A stretch of DNA of 64,000 nt from Marinobacterium aestuarii (GCF_001651805.1 NZ_CP015839.1:3844001-3908000); one strand, 5' to 3'. Counted from the stretch's first letter, positions 44,999-54,559 are shown. The notes: generated by a model from the letters alone, not told the origin. Numbers and translations are program-made.

Positions 44999-45772
44999 AT
45001 GCTGACAGTCATCTCCCCCGCCAAGACACTGGATTTCGAAACGCCCCCCGGTACCGAGCAGCACAGCCAGCCGGCCTACCTTGAGCAGTCGCAAATGCTG
45101 ATCGATGAGCTGCGCACCCTGGCGGTGCAGGATGTGGCCCAGCTGATGAAGCTCAGCGACAAACTGGCCAGCCTCAATGTGGCGCGCTATGCCAGCTGGG
45201 AAACGCCTTTCAGTGCCGACAACGCCAAGCAGGCGCTGCTGGCGTTCAAGGGCGATGTCTATACGGGGCTGGATGCCGAAAGTCTGTCGGCGGATGATCT
45301 CGACTTTGCCCAGTCCAAACTGCGTATCCTGTCGGGCTTGTATGGCCTGCTCAAACCGCTGGATCTGATGCAGCCCTACCGGCTGGAAATGGGCACCAAG
45401 CTTGGTAACAGCCGCGGCAAGGACCTGTATACATTCTGGGGCCCGCGCCTGACCGAAGCCCTGAATCAGGAACTGGCACTGGGCGCTACACCGGTACTGG
45501 TGAACCTGGCCTCCAATGAGTATTTTCGATCCGTGCAGCCCAAAAAACTGGATGCACGCCTGATCACTCCGGTATTCAAGGACTGGAAAAACGGCCAGTA
45601 CAAGATCATCAGTTTTTACGCCAAGAAGGCCCGCGGCCTGATGGCGCGCTACATTATCCAGAACCGCATCCAGGACCCCGAACAGCTGCGCGCTTTCGAT
45701 AGCGACGGTTACCGCTTCGCTGAATCCATGTCCGAGGCTGATACCTGGGTCTTTATTCGCGACCAGGCTTAA
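44999..45772 (+). CDS. yaaA: YaaA family peroxide stress protein
   Basis: 257 residues: [14 protein letters not shown] start, [28 protein letters not shown], and [17 protein letters not shown]. In E. coli YaaA limits free iron during peroxide stress and binds DNA. Start at the ATG at 44999, where homologues begin. TATGAT at about 44958-44963 could be its -10. Confidence 0.95.
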   Translation: MLTVISPAKTLDFETPPGTEQHSQPAYLEQSQMLIDELRTLAVQDVAQLMKLSDKLASLNVARYASWETPFSADNAKQALLAFKGDVYTGLDAESLSADDLDFAQSKLRILSGLYGLLKPLDLMQPYRLEMGTKLGNSRGKDLYTFWGPRLTEALNQELALGATPVLVNLASNEYFRSVQPKKLDARLITPVFKDWKNGQYKIISFYAKKARGLMARYIIQNRIQDPEQLRAFDSDGYRFAESMSEADTWVFIRDQA

Positions 45773-45814
45773 CACTTACTTTTCACTTTTCACGAACAGT
45801 ACCAGAGGCACCCT

Positions 45815-46804
45815 ATGCAGCGGCGCACACTCGGCCCCTTCGACGTTTCGGCCATTGGTTTCGGCTGCATGAGCCTGTCCCACGGCTATGGCCCTGGGCC
45901 CGATGAAGACAGCGCCATCCGCCTGCTGCATCAGGCGCTGGACGCAGGCCATACCCTGCTCGATACCGCCGCCCTCTATGGTTTCGGGCAGAATGAAAGC
46001 CTGCTCGGCCAGGCGGTGATGCACAGGCGCGATGAGTTCGTGCTGACGAGCAAGTGCGGTATTTTCCGGAACGAGGCCGGCACGCGGGAAATCAATGGCC
46101 GCCCCGAGGTGCTGCGCAAAACCTGTGAAGACAGCCTGCGTCGCCTCAATACCGACACCATTGATCTGTACTACCTGCACCGCTGGGACAAGCAGGTGCC
46201 CATCGAGGAAAGCGTTGGCGCCCTGGGTGATCTGGTGCGTGCGGGCAAAGTCCGCGCCCTGGGCCTGTCCGAAGTATCGGCGAAGACCCTGCAGCGTGCC
46301 CACGCCGAACATCCGATCAGTGCCGTGCAGAGCGAGTATTCACTCTGGACCCGCGAGCCCGAAATTGCCGTGCTGCAGGCCTGCAAGGACATAGGAGCCG
46401 CCTTCGTGGCCTTCAGCCCGCTGGCCCGGGGCTTTCTGCCCGGCCAGTTGAACAACCCGCGGCAACTGGCCGAAAGTGACCTCAGGCGCAGCATGCCGCG
46501 CTTTAGCGAGCAGCACTACCCGGCCAACCTTGCGCTGCTGCGCGAATACCACCGCATCGCACGGCAGGCGGAATGCTCCATGGCGCAACTGGCGCTGGCC
46601 TGGCTACTGGCCAAGGCAGATCACATCATTCCGATCCCGGGGACCAGCAATGCCGACCATATGATCGAAAACAGCCAGAGCGCCGAGGTCGAGCTGTCGC
46701 AGGAAACAATGGAACGGCTGGGGGAGCTGATTAACCAGCATACGGTCAAGGGCGCGCGCTATAACGACGCTACCCTGCAGGAAGTCGATACCGAAACTTT
46801 CTAA
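45815..46804 (+). CDS. Aldo/keto reductase
   Basis: 329 residues, (beta/alpha)8 barrel NADPH oxidoreductase. Catalytic tetrad Asp/Tyr/Lys/His is visible in DTAALYGFGQNE, TSKCG and YYLHRWD; the NADP-binding end has IPGTSNADHMIEN. The substrate is unknown. It starts 42 bp after yaaA, with two TTTTCAC heptamers in the gap. Confidence 0.93.
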   Translation: MQRRTLGPFDVSAIGFGCMSLSHGYGPGPDEDSAIRLLHQALDAGHTLLDTAALYGFGQNESLLGQAVMHRRDEFVLTSKCGIFRNEAGTREINGRPEVLRKTCEDSLRRLNTDTIDLYYLHRWDKQVPIEESVGALGDLVRAGKVRALGLSEVSAKTLQRAHAEHPISAVQSEYSLWTREPEIAVLQACKDIGAAFVAFSPLARGFLPGQLNNPRQLAESDLRRSMPRFSEQHYPANLALLREYHRIARQAECSMAQLALAWLLAKADHIIPIPGTSNADHMIENSQSAEVELSQETMERLGELINQHTVKGARYNDATLQEVDTETF

Positions 46805-46835
46805 GCTCTTACGCTGAGCCCTTAGCTCCACCCCC

Positions 46836-47171
46836 TTAAAGGGCGCGCTCACGGGCAAAGAGGTACTGACTGGCCGTGATCAGCAGAATCAGCGTCAGCA
46901 GCGGCACATAAAGCAGAATCAGTGCCAGGGAGTAGCGCCAGCCCAGCAGTTGTTGCACCAGGTCCGATGAGACGCCGGAACCGAGATAGACCCCCAGTAC
47001 CGCCAGAAACAGACTGCGCAATCCCGCCGGCACCGCCACGGGCCTGCCCGCGACCGCCAGGGCTCCGGTCAGGCACATGGACCCCAGCATCCAGGGCAAC
47101 GGAATCTCGGCCAGCCACGCCAGGTAACCGCCCAGGGTGGCGAGTATCAGAGTGACCAGGGTTATGCGCAT
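46836..47171 (-). pseudogene. Truncated AbrB-type membrane protein
   Basis: 111 residues with about four helices (PLPWMLGSMCLTGALAV, SLFLAVLGVYLGSGVSSDL), matching only the first third of AbrB family proteins, which are usually about 350 residues with two repeats. The frame ends at FARERAL and the next bases belong to the convergent aldo/keto reductase, so no remainder follows. Probably a remnant, though a short functional protein cannot be excluded. Confidence 0.6.
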
Positions 47172-47212
47172 AAGGTCCAGTCCGGCAACTCAGGAAAAGC
47201 AGGCCCAATGAC

Positions 47213-47249
47213 AAAAAAGCACCGCTGACCTGGCCAGCGGTGCTTTTTC
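47213..47249. terminator. Bidirectional terminator
   Basis: The stem AAAAAGCACCGCTG / CAGCGGTGCTTTTT (47214-47248) has a 7-base loop. On the minus strand it closes a short unit that contains the small ORF at 47299-47412. Confidence 0.9.
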
Positions 47250-47298
47250 TGAAGCGATCCTTGCAAAGCGTTTCAGGAGGCTGCCCGAGCCTCAATCC

Positions 47299-47412
47299 TC
47301 AGTGTCTGACGATCCGAGCGCCTTCGAGCAGGTCAGGCCGGGACTCCACATAGGTGAAATAGACACTGCATTTCGCCAGTGAGCGCACACAAGCATTCAG
47401 AAAAGCTTTCAT
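47299..47412 (-). CDS. Possible 37-residue small ORF
   Basis: Codes MKAFLNACVRSLAKCSVYFT plus YVESRPDLLEGARIVRH. AAGG lies about nine bases before the ATG and a strong terminator lies about 50 bp after the stop, so it has the layout of a small independent gene. Two Cys, amphipathic, no family recognised. The transcript could also be a non-coding RNA. Confidence 0.4.
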   Translation of the reverse strand: MKAFLNACVRSLAKCSVYFTYVESRPDLLEGARIVRH

Positions 47413-47562
47413 TCATCGCACCCTTGTTATTGTTTTCGGCCCCGCAACCTTAGTCTCAGAGCGCAGGCGGAACTATATAACGGAAATCTGTCAGCCGCCA
47501 GCCCGGCAAAACCAGCGGCCAGGCGACACTCCCTGTGTTCAATAGCGCCAGGGCTACTGTGC

Positions 47563-48936
47563 TCAGCTGCGCGGCAGTTGCAGCTCGACTTCGAGACCGC
47601 CAGTGGTGCGATTACGCAAATGAATCTCGCCACCGTGGGCGTGGGCAATGCTGCGGGCGATGGAGAGCCCCAGGCCTATGCCGCCGGTATCCCGGTTGCG
47701 TGACCCTTCCAGCCGCACGAAGGGATCGAACACCCGTTCAAGATCCGCCGCCGCTATACCGGGCCCCTGATCACGCACAAATATCTGCAGCTGCTGGGCG
47801 TCCTGACGTATTTCGACCTCGGCACTGCCGCCATAGTGACAGGCATTTTCAAGCAGGTTGCTCAGGGCCCGGCGCAGGGACACAGGCCGGCACAAAAACG
47901 GAATTCGCCGACTGTCGTCATAGCTGATATTCAGTCCCAGCGCCTGCAGGTCGTCACACAGACTGCCGGTCAGGGCCGCCAGGTCCACATTGCGTGAGTC
48001 TTCCTGCACCGCATCCTCCCGTGTGAACGCCAGGGTCGCATTTATCATGTCCTGCATTTCCCCCAGGATGCACAGCATCTTGTCCCGCTCCGGCCCCTGG
48101 GGCAGAAACTCGGCATGCAGGCGCAGGGACGTCAGCGGGGTGCGCAGGTCATGGGAAATGGCCGCCATCATCTGGGTACGGTTGCGCACGAAGCGCTCGA
48201 GGCGCTCACGCATGCGGTTGAAGGCCCGCATGGTGTGGCGCATATCCTGCGGGCCCTGCTCGGAAATAACCTCTGTTGCCTCGCCGCGCCCTATTCGGTC
48301 CGCCGCCTGGGTCAGCGCCGCCAGAGGCGCTGTGACGTGGCGTACAATCAGCACCACCACTATGACCGTAAGAGCAAAGAGCCCCAGCGCCACCAGCAGC
48401 GGGCCTATCCAGCTCGGCAATTTGGTGGGCGACAGCAGCACCGCATTGAGCCACTGGCCGTCGCCACGCTGCAGCGATACCGTGGCCAGGGGCAGGCCAC
48501 CGTCGGCGGAGTCGAACAGCAAATTGGGCCTGAGCAGATTCTGTACCCAGCTGTAGCACCAGTAGTAACGCGGGCTGATCGACAGCCGGGTCTGATCCGG
48601 CGCCGTGCTGGAAAGGTCGCTTAAACGCTGATACAGCGGATGATCAGGCGCGGTGCGCTCAGCGGGGCTGGCGGCGGCATCGTCCTCAATGGCGAAGCGA
48701 AAACGGGTGCTGGTCACGGAGCTGAGCATCTGCTGATGCAGCTCGATCGGTGTGTCGCCGAGCAGACGCTCCATGGCGGCGCTGCGCGAGACCAGGTCTT
48801 CCATCTGGCTGTGCCGCACGGCGCGACTGCGCTCCTCGAAGAAGATATACACCGTCGTGGCATTCACAATCCCCAGCGTCACGATCAGCAGACCAATCAC
48901 CCTGCCGGGCAGGCTCTGGCGCAGGTAGCGCAGCAT
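47563..48936 (-). CDS. EnvZ-like sensor histidine kinase
   Basis: 457 residues: helix about 12-31, periplasmic domain about 32-175, helix about 178-199, HAMP about 200-252, phospho-acceptor H262 (MMAAISHDLRTPLTSLRLHA), N box ALSNLLENACHYG, G boxes DQGPGI and GGIGLGLSIA. Start at the ATG at 48936, overlapping the regulator's stop (TAATG). The signal is unknown. Confidence 0.93.
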   Translation of the reverse strand: MLRYLRQSLPGRVIGLLIVTLGIVNATTVYIFFEERSRAVRHSQMEDLVSRSAAMERLLGDTPIELHQQMLSSVTSTRFRFAIEDDAAASPAERTAPDHPLYQRLSDLSSTAPDQTRLSISPRYYWCYSWVQNLLRPNLLFDSADGGLPLATVSLQRGDGQWLNAVLLSPTKLPSWIGPLLVALGLFALTVIVVVLIVRHVTAPLAALTQAADRIGRGEATEVISEQGPQDMRHTMRAFNRMRERLERFVRNRTQMMAAISHDLRTPLTSLRLHAEFLPQGPERDKMLCILGEMQDMINATLAFTREDAVQEDSRNVDLAALTGSLCDDLQALGLNISYDDSRRIPFLCRPVSLRRALSNLLENACHYGGSAEVEIRQDAQQLQIFVRDQGPGIAAADLERVFDPFVRLEGSRNRDTGGIGLGLSIARSIAHAHGGEIHLRNRTTGGLEVELQLPRS

Positions 48937-49652
48937 TACTCGCTTACCTCGACGCTGAGCATGTAGCCACCGCCCCACACCGTCTTGATCAGTACCGGAT
49001 TACCCGGATCCTGCTCGATCTTGCGGCGCAGCCGACTGACCTGGTTATCGATACTGCGATCGAATACCTCAGCCTGGCGGCCCCTTGTCATATCCAGCAG
49101 CTGCTCGCGGCTCAGCACTCGCTGCGGATGCGCCAGAAAGGTCGACAGCAGCTTGAATTCAGCGGTGCTCAGGGGTACCGCCACCTCATCGGCCCCCACC
49201 AGCTCCCGGCGTGCAACATCCAGCCGCCAGCCGGCAAAGCGCAGCTGCTCCACCGCCGGCGCCTCGCGCTGCGGTGGCAGCGCCTCGGTGCGTCGCAACA
49301 CCGCCTTGATGCGCGCCAGCAACTCGCGGGGGAAAAACGGTTTGGTGAGGTAATCATCGGCGCCCATTTCAAGTCCCAGCACCCGGTCGGTTTCTTCCGC
49401 CATCGCGGTCAGCATGATAATGGGAATCTGGCTGTGTTCACGCAGATGACGGCAGAGCGCCAGCCCATCTTCCCCCGGCATCATCAGATCCAGCACCACC
49501 AGATCGATGGCGCTGCCTGCCAGGCGCCTTTTCATTTCCTGACCGTCCCGCGCCGTGCTGACCCGCATCTCGTACTGTTCAAGATAGCGCGCCACCAGAT
49601 CACGAATCTCCTGATGGTCGTCAACAACAAGTATGTGGGGCGTCGAATTCAT
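48936..49652 (-). CDS. OmpR-family response regulator
   Basis: 238 residues: receiver domain with D11/D12, phospho-acceptor D55 (VVLDLMMPGEDG), K in LTKPF, and a C-terminal winged helix (STAEFKLLSTFLAHPQRVLS, RSIDNQVSRLRRKIEQDP). First gene of the pair with the EnvZ-like kinase; close to OmpR-type regulators of envelope functions. Targets unknown. Confidence 0.94.
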   Translation of the reverse strand: MNSTPHILVVDDHQEIRDLVARYLEQYEMRVSTARDGQEMKRRLAGSAIDLVVLDLMMPGEDGLALCRHLREHSQIPIIMLTAMAEETDRVLGLEMGADDYLTKPFFPRELLARIKAVLRRTEALPPQREAPAVEQLRFAGWRLDVARRELVGADEVAVPLSTAEFKLLSTFLAHPQRVLSREQLLDMTRGRQAEVFDRSIDNQVSRLRRKIEQDPGNPVLIKTVWGGGYMLSVEVSE

Positions 49653-49856
49653 GGGATCTCAGTCGGTGTGGGAATCTGGCCAGCTTAACTGCTGTGCAGG
49701 CCCTGGGCGAACAGCAAAGTGTATCAAAGTATGCCAGGCGAGCCACTTGCGACAAGGCGCGACAATTCAGCCGCTGACTGAAAAACTTTGTACACATTTA
49801 ACCGGCTTAATAGAGCCCTGACCGCAACCCATCGATATAAAGGCCGAGGCGCACGG

Positions 49857-50714
49857 ATGTCATCCTTGTTGAATAACCCCGCCATACAAAGCTCACTGCT
49901 GCCCCTGCTGCTGGCCCTGGGCTTGAGCGGGCTGATCCGCCTGGCATTCGGCCCCCACGCCGGCGCCCGGCTTGCCAGCGCCGCCATTGCCATTGGTTTT
50001 CTTGCCAGCCTGCTGCTTATCCAGATACCGGTGTTTCCACCGCGCTCGGCATCGCAAAAGCTGCCCTACCTGGTCGCACTGGCACTGGTACTGGGACTCG
50101 TTATCGACGCTCTGAATCTGCGCGGCCGCCTCCGGCAGGGAATCGGCTTTGTGCTCTCCCTCATTGCCCTGGGCTGGTTGCTGGGCAGCCGCATCGAGCG
50201 CATCGACCTGGCAGGCTGGGTTCTGATACTGCTGCTGATCGCCGTCGCCCTGCTCGCCACCCTGCGCAGCAGCGCGACCCGGGAACGCCTTGATGGCGGC
50301 ATCATGCTGCTCTTTGCCAGCGGCGGCGTCGGCGCCATCAGCCTGATCGGCGCCTCGGCATCCATCGCTCAAACCGGCTTTGCCATGATGGCGGCCTGCG
50401 GCGGCTTCCTGCTGTGGAACTGGCCCCGGGTTCGCTTTCCCCTGGGGGCCAGCGGCCATTATGTACTGATCACCGCACTGACAGCCCTCTGTGCTCAGCT
50501 GCTGTTTTTCACCAAGGCCAGCGGCTGGGCCCTGCTGCTGCTGACCCCCTTGCTACTGATCGACCTGCTGCAGGCCCGATTGCCGGGCCTGCGCAATGTC
50601 ACCCAGCCCGGACCCCGGGCTCTGTGTCTGGCCACGCTTGGCGCCCTGATCTGCGCGCTGGCCATTGCCGTGGCACTGCTGCTGAGCGCCGACAGCGCCT
50701 CAGGTTACTATTGA
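49857..50714 (+). CDS. Hypothetical polytopic membrane protein
   Basis: 285 residues with about nine hydrophobic helices and short loops; Leu and Ala rich. No family motif recognised. Start at the ATG at 49857 with GAGG upstream; an earlier in-frame start (49788) would add a hydrophilic stretch. It is divergent from the OmpR-type regulator, so it may belong to its regulon. Confidence 0.75.
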   Translation: MSSLLNNPAIQSSLLPLLLALGLSGLIRLAFGPHAGARLASAAIAIGFLASLLLIQIPVFPPRSASQKLPYLVALALVLGLVIDALNLRGRLRQGIGFVLSLIALGWLLGSRIERIDLAGWVLILLLIAVALLATLRSSATRERLDGGIMLLFASGGVGAISLIGASASIAQTGFAMMAACGGFLLWNWPRVRFPLGASGHYVLITALTALCAQLLFFTKASGWALLLLTPLLLIDLLQARLPGLRNVTQPGPRALCLATLGALICALAIAVALLLSADSASGYY

Positions 50715-50719
50715 CCTGG

Positions 50720-50750
50720 CGGACAAATAGGCTCCCTCCCTATTTGTCCG
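50720..50750. repeat. Inverted repeat CGGACAAATAGG
   Basis: Perfect 12-bp arms (50720-50731 and 50739-50750) with a 7-base loop, right after a gene end and without a T tract. It resembles the hairpin at 52789-52825 (shared core GGACAAAYAGG). Confidence 0.75.
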
Positions 50751-50917
50751 TCACGCCATAAAAACGGGCGCAGGTGCGCGGACATGCTGGTTTTTCTGGC
50801 GTTCGCATTGGCCTGCGGCCAATGATGAAGCATCCCTGCTTCATGTAGTAACCCTCCGGGTTACTAATTCCACTTTGCTTTATGCAGTACAAAACCAACA
50901 ACCGAAAGGAACTGACC

Positions 50918-51499
50918 ATGACCCTGAAATCCCTGCTCACCGCCAGCGTTATTGCCGCCACCCTGTCCAGTGGTGCAGCCTTGGCTGCGCCTGCCAACTA
51001 CAAGATCGACATGGCTCACACCAGTGCCGTGTTCAACATCAACCACCTGGGCTTTTCCACCATGTTCGGCCGCTTCGGCAAGCTGGACGGCACCCTGATG
51101 CTGGACGCCGACAATATCGAAAACTCCAGCATCAAGATGGTCATCGACACTGAATCGGTTACCACCTTCCATGAGAAGCGTGACGAGCACCTGCGCTCGC
51201 CGGACTTTTTCAATGCTGCCGAATTCTCTGAAATGACGTTCGAAAGCAGCAAGATCACCAAGACCGGTGACAATACCGCCACCCTTGAAGGTGATCTGAC
51301 CCTGCTGGGCGTTACCAAGCCGGTGGTACTGGACATGACCATCAACAAGATTGGCCCGCACCCCTTCACCAAGGCACCGATGGCCGGTTTCTCCGCCAGC
51401 GGCACCATCAAGCGCAGCGACTTCGGCATGGGCTACGGCCTGCCCGCCATCGGCGATGAAGTGTCCCTGCACCTGGATCTTGAAGCCGCACCCGAGTAA
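50918..51499 (+). CDS. YceI-family periplasmic protein
   Basis: 193 residues with signal peptide (MTLKSLLTASVIAATLSSGA AALA). A lipocalin-like barrel that binds polyisoprenoids: YKIDMAHTSAVFNINHLGFS, KRDEHLRSPDFF and LLGVTKPVVLD are diagnostic. Start at the ATG at 50918 with GGA upstream. Confidence 0.95.
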   Translation: MTLKSLLTASVIAATLSSGAALAAPANYKIDMAHTSAVFNINHLGFSTMFGRFGKLDGTLMLDADNIENSSIKMVIDTESVTTFHEKRDEHLRSPDFFNAAEFSEMTFESSKITKTGDNTATLEGDLTLLGVTKPVVLDMTINKIGPHPFTKAPMAGFSASGTIKRSDFGMGYGLPAIGDEVSLHLDLEAAPE

Positions 51500-51575
51500 G
51501 CGGATAAGTGACGGCGGCACCAGAGCGGTGTCGCCGGCGCGCAGCTCGATTAAAGCACGTACAAGGCTGCGCGAA

Positions 51576-52079
51576 TCAGCCGGCCTTGCCCGTGTTTTGC
51601 TGCATGCTCATCTGAACAATGATGTTGTTCAGCTGACGAATGCCCCGGGCCATTTCCCGCGACAGGTTCAGCAACAGCAGGCCGAAAGCTTCGGGCTCGC
51701 TGATGTGCAATTCGAGAAACTGATCGGACGATATTTCCGCCACCAGGGTTTCCTCAGCCGCGACCGCCGTTCCGACCCTGTCATGCAAGCCAATCATGGC
51801 GACAAAACCCAGCTCTTCGCCTCTAATATGGTGGCGCGAAAAAGCGTACTGATCCTCGGCGCAGATATACATCGCCAGCTTGCCGCTAATCACCACAAAG
51901 AAGCTGTAGACCCGATCACCGGCCCGGTACAGCACCTCCCCCTTGTCGAGCTGCCGCACCTTACCTTCTGTCAGCAGGCGTTGCACCGTACTGTCCGGCA
52001 AGGCGCCGAATGTAGACATCTCCCTGAAATGACTCGCTCCCAATGAATGCCAGAGTGCCTGGCCATCTATGGTTTTCAT
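51576..52079 (-). CDS. Cyclic-nucleotide-binding domain protein
   Basis: 167 residues: a CRP-type beta-barrel (about 20-135; GEVLYRAGDRVYSFFVVISG, GEELGFVAMIGLHDR) and a C-terminal helix, but no helix-turn-helix. It cannot act as a normal CRP-type DNA binder and may be a standalone sensor. Start chosen at the ATG at 52079 with AGGT upstream; an earlier in-frame GTG at 52097 is possible. Confidence 0.8.
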   Translation of the reverse strand: MKTIDGQALWHSLGASHFREMSTFGALPDSTVQRLLTEGKVRQLDKGEVLYRAGDRVYSFFVVISGKLAMYICAEDQYAFSRHHIRGEELGFVAMIGLHDRVGTAVAAEETLVAEISSDQFLELHISEPEAFGLLLLNLSREMARGIRQLNNIIVQMSMQQNTGKAG

Positions 52080-52152
52080 GCGACAACCTGTTACCACTTG
52101 CGAAGACCGATTGGCGACAGCGCCGCCGACCCACTAACATCCCGCTCCCGCC

Positions 52153-52611
52153 TTAAGCGTAGAGCATTCGCCCGCCGACAGCATTGATCACTGTGATCAG
52201 CCCCAGCAGCAGATTAATGCCCACAAAGAGCCGAATCTTGTTGAGCTGCACGCCCGCCTGCGGCCAGTCGGACGCGCCCACTGCCTTTTTCAGGCGCTGA
52301 TAGGGGGCAAAATACAGATGCAGGAAGAGCGCCACCATCAGGTACCCAGTGGCAAGCATGACGTGTACATGCATCCCCACCGCGGCCATGCCGCCCATCA
52401 GTCCGATCATCCAGTGGCCGGTAACGAGCAGCGTGACTATTGCACCCCAGACCCAGGCGAAGAAGCGGCTGAACAGATGGCACCAGAGCGTCAGGCGCAG
52501 TGGCGGTTCCAGCACTTTGGCAGCCACCGGGCGCAGGCACTGGTAGGCGAAAAACATGCCTCCCACCCAGATAACGGCAGCAAGCAGATGCAGACTAATG
52601 GCCAGAGGCAT
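52153..52611 (-). CDS. CopD-domain membrane protein
   Basis: 152 residues, four to five helices: LHLLAAVIWVGGMFFAYQCL, then FSRFFAWVWGAIVTLLVTGH and GMHVHVMLATGYLM. The conserved His residues and overall pattern fit CopD/YkoY-like copper or heme-associated membrane proteins. Start at the ATG at 52611 with AGGA upstream. Confidence 0.8.
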   Translation of the reverse strand: MPLAISLHLLAAVIWVGGMFFAYQCLRPVAAKVLEPPLRLTLWCHLFSRFFAWVWGAIVTLLVTGHWMIGLMGGMAAVGMHVHVMLATGYLMVALFLHLYFAPYQRLKKAVGASDWPQAGVQLNKIRLFVGINLLLGLITVINAVGGRMLYA

Positions 52612-52788
52612 GGGAGAAAATCCTGTTCGGTTAATAGACCGCCGATGGAAGCACAGAAAGCGGTCGCAGTGAAGCGACATAACGCCTTAGAAGCAGGAAG
52701 TCTGGAAGTAGTTAGTCGGGTCACTCGCTCATCACCGTGCCTGGTACGACAGGCAGGCACTGCGCTAACCCTCATATTGCAGGAGAAA

Positions 52789-52825
52789 TGAAGGACAAAC
52801 AGGCAGGACGCCTGTTTGTCCTTCA
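52789..52825. repeat. Long inverted repeat after the protease gene
   Basis: Perfect 16-bp arms (TGAAGGACAAACAGGC and its complement, 52789-52804 and 52810-52825) with a 5-base loop. It lies 17 bp after the HtrA stop and may act as a terminator or mRNA 3' end stabiliser, although no T tract follows. Confidence 0.8.
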
Positions 52826-52841
52826 GTGTTGCCGACTTAAA

Positions 52842-54197
52842 TTAGTGAATCACCAGAAAAAACACACCACCGCCCCGCTCGACCTGCAACAGTACGGGAT
52901 CGTCACTTTTCTGCAGCGCCTGGGCGATATCCTGCTCCGAGGCGACCTTGACCCGGTTAACGCTCAGCAGGATATCATTGGCACGCAGGCCATTGGCCGC
53001 CGCCATTGAGTCCGGCGCCAGCGCCTTGATCTGCACACCGGGCCCCTGGGGGTTGGGCTGCAGCGTCAGGTTCTGCAGCAGCGGATGCCCAGCTTTGAGC
53101 GCCCAGTCCGCCGACTCACCGACATCCACCTCAAGCATCAGGATTCTGCCATCACGCAATACCTTCAATATCAGGGTTTCGCCAATATCGCTGAAAGCAA
53201 TGCTGTTGCGCAGCTGACCGGTACTCGGCGTTGCCTGGCCATTAACGGCCATGATCAGGTCACCGGCTTCCAATCCTGCCTTGTCGGCTTCAGAATCCTT
53301 CTTCACATCGGTCACCAGCACGCCTTTCTGGCCATTGGGCAGTTTGAAGGCCTTTTGCAACGCAGGTGTCATGTCCTGAATCGCAACGCCGATCTGGCCC
53401 CGTTTGACCTCGCCGTGTTCCAGAATCTGCGCCGCACTGGCCTGGGCCATATTGACCGGAATGGCAAAACCGATACCCACGTTGCCGCCACCCGGGGCAA
53501 TAATGGCCGTATTGATCCCCACCAGCTCGCCGCGCAGGTTCACCAGCGCACCGCCGGAGTTACCCGGATTGATCGAGGCATCGGTCTGGATAAAGTCTTC
53601 ATAGCCCTCGATTCCAAGCCCACTGCGCCCCAGCGCACTGACAACACCGGTGGTAATGGTCTGGCCCAGACCAAAGGGATTGCCAATGGCCACCACGAAA
53701 TCACCTACGCGCAGATTGTCCGAGTCCGCCAGTGACACAGCTGTGAGGGCGTCAGCTTGGATCTGCAGCACCGCGATATCCACCTCGGGATCGCCACCTA
53801 CCAGCTGCGCCTCGAAGGTGCGGCCATCGACCAGCGAAACCTGAATTTCATCCGCGCCCTTGATGACATGGAAGTTGGTAACAATGGAGCCCTTGGCGGC
53901 ATCAACGATAACACCGGAGCCAGCACTGGTCTGACGGCGCCGCGGGCGCGGCCGGGCCTGCTCATCGGGAATATTGAAAAAGCGCCGAAAGAATGGATCC
54001 TGCAGCAAGGGATTCTGCTGTTGCTCCTTGCTGGTATAGGTCGAGATGTTCACTACCGCCGGATTGACCTGCTCCAGCATGGGCGCCAGGGACGGCAGCT
54101 CGCGCCCCGAACCATCGGCCATCGGCAAGCCCGCCATGCTCAGGCTCGACAGGGTGCCAAGCACCAGAATCAGCATGTACCTGAATTTACGCGCCAT
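52842..54197 (-). CDS. DegP/DegQ (HtrA) periplasmic serine protease
   Basis: 451 residues with signal peptide (about 1-22), trypsin-like domain with catalytic H110 (IVTNFHVI), D140 (DPEVDIAVL) and S214 (INPGNSGGALV), and two PDZ domains (about 245-340 and 350-445). It degrades misfolded envelope proteins. Start put at the ATG at 54197, which has AGGAG ten bases upstream and begins the signal peptide; an in-frame ATG at 54230 is the alternative. Confidence 0.95.
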   Translation of the reverse strand: MARKFRYMLILVLGTLSSLSMAGLPMADGSGRELPSLAPMLEQVNPAVVNISTYTSKEQQQNPLLQDPFFRRFFNIPDEQARPRPRRRQTSAGSGVIVDAAKGSIVTNFHVIKGADEIQVSLVDGRTFEAQLVGGDPEVDIAVLQIQADALTAVSLADSDNLRVGDFVVAIGNPFGLGQTITTGVVSALGRSGLGIEGYEDFIQTDASINPGNSGGALVNLRGELVGINTAIIAPGGGNVGIGFAIPVNMAQASAAQILEHGEVKRGQIGVAIQDMTPALQKAFKLPNGQKGVLVTDVKKDSEADKAGLEAGDLIMAVNGQATPSTGQLRNSIAFSDIGETLILKVLRDGRILMLEVDVGESADWALKAGHPLLQNLTLQPNPQGPGVQIKALAPDSMAAANGLRANDILLSVNRVKVASEQDIAQALQKSDDPVLLQVERGGGVFFLVIH

Positions 54198-54244
54198 TGT
54201 AGGGGTACTCCTGTGCATTAAAGTGTTCATACGTACTCTCGGGG

Positions 54245-54559
54245 CTATCGGTTCAGCGCCCGGTTTTCGGGATTTTTGTAGCGAATAAAACTGCCTATCT
54301 GATCGAAAGCATCCGCGACCGCAAGATCAATGGAGCCATTGTTCACGTAGACATCGCACTGCTTGCGCCCGGCGGAACGCATCGAAATATGGCACTGATA
54401 CAGGTGCTTGGGACGCCCTCCATAAGGTACCTGATCCAGCACTATATCCACCCGGGTAATCTGCGGCGCCGCTGCGGCGAGCCGTTGCAGCCGGTGGCTG
54501 ATCTGCTGTTTGGCGGGCGCATCGCTCACACCGTGACGAAAAAGAGTCGAAGTAATCAT
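54245..54559 (-). CDS. HPF/RaiA-like protein
   Basis: 104 residues. The pattern QISHRLQRLAAAAPQITRVD followed by YQCHISMRSAGRKQCDVYVN and AVADAFDQIGSFIRY matches the short ribosome-hibernation fold (sigma-54 modulation family). It could bind the ribosome, but key residues were not verified. Start at the ATG at 54559 with GGGGGA upstream; longer frames extend to 54730 without family similarity. Confidence 0.6.
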   Translation of the reverse strand: MITSTLFRHGVSDAPAKQQISHRLQRLAAAAPQITRVDIVLDQVPYGGRPKHLYQCHISMRSAGRKQCDVYVNNGSIDLAVADAFDQIGSFIRYKNPENRALNR

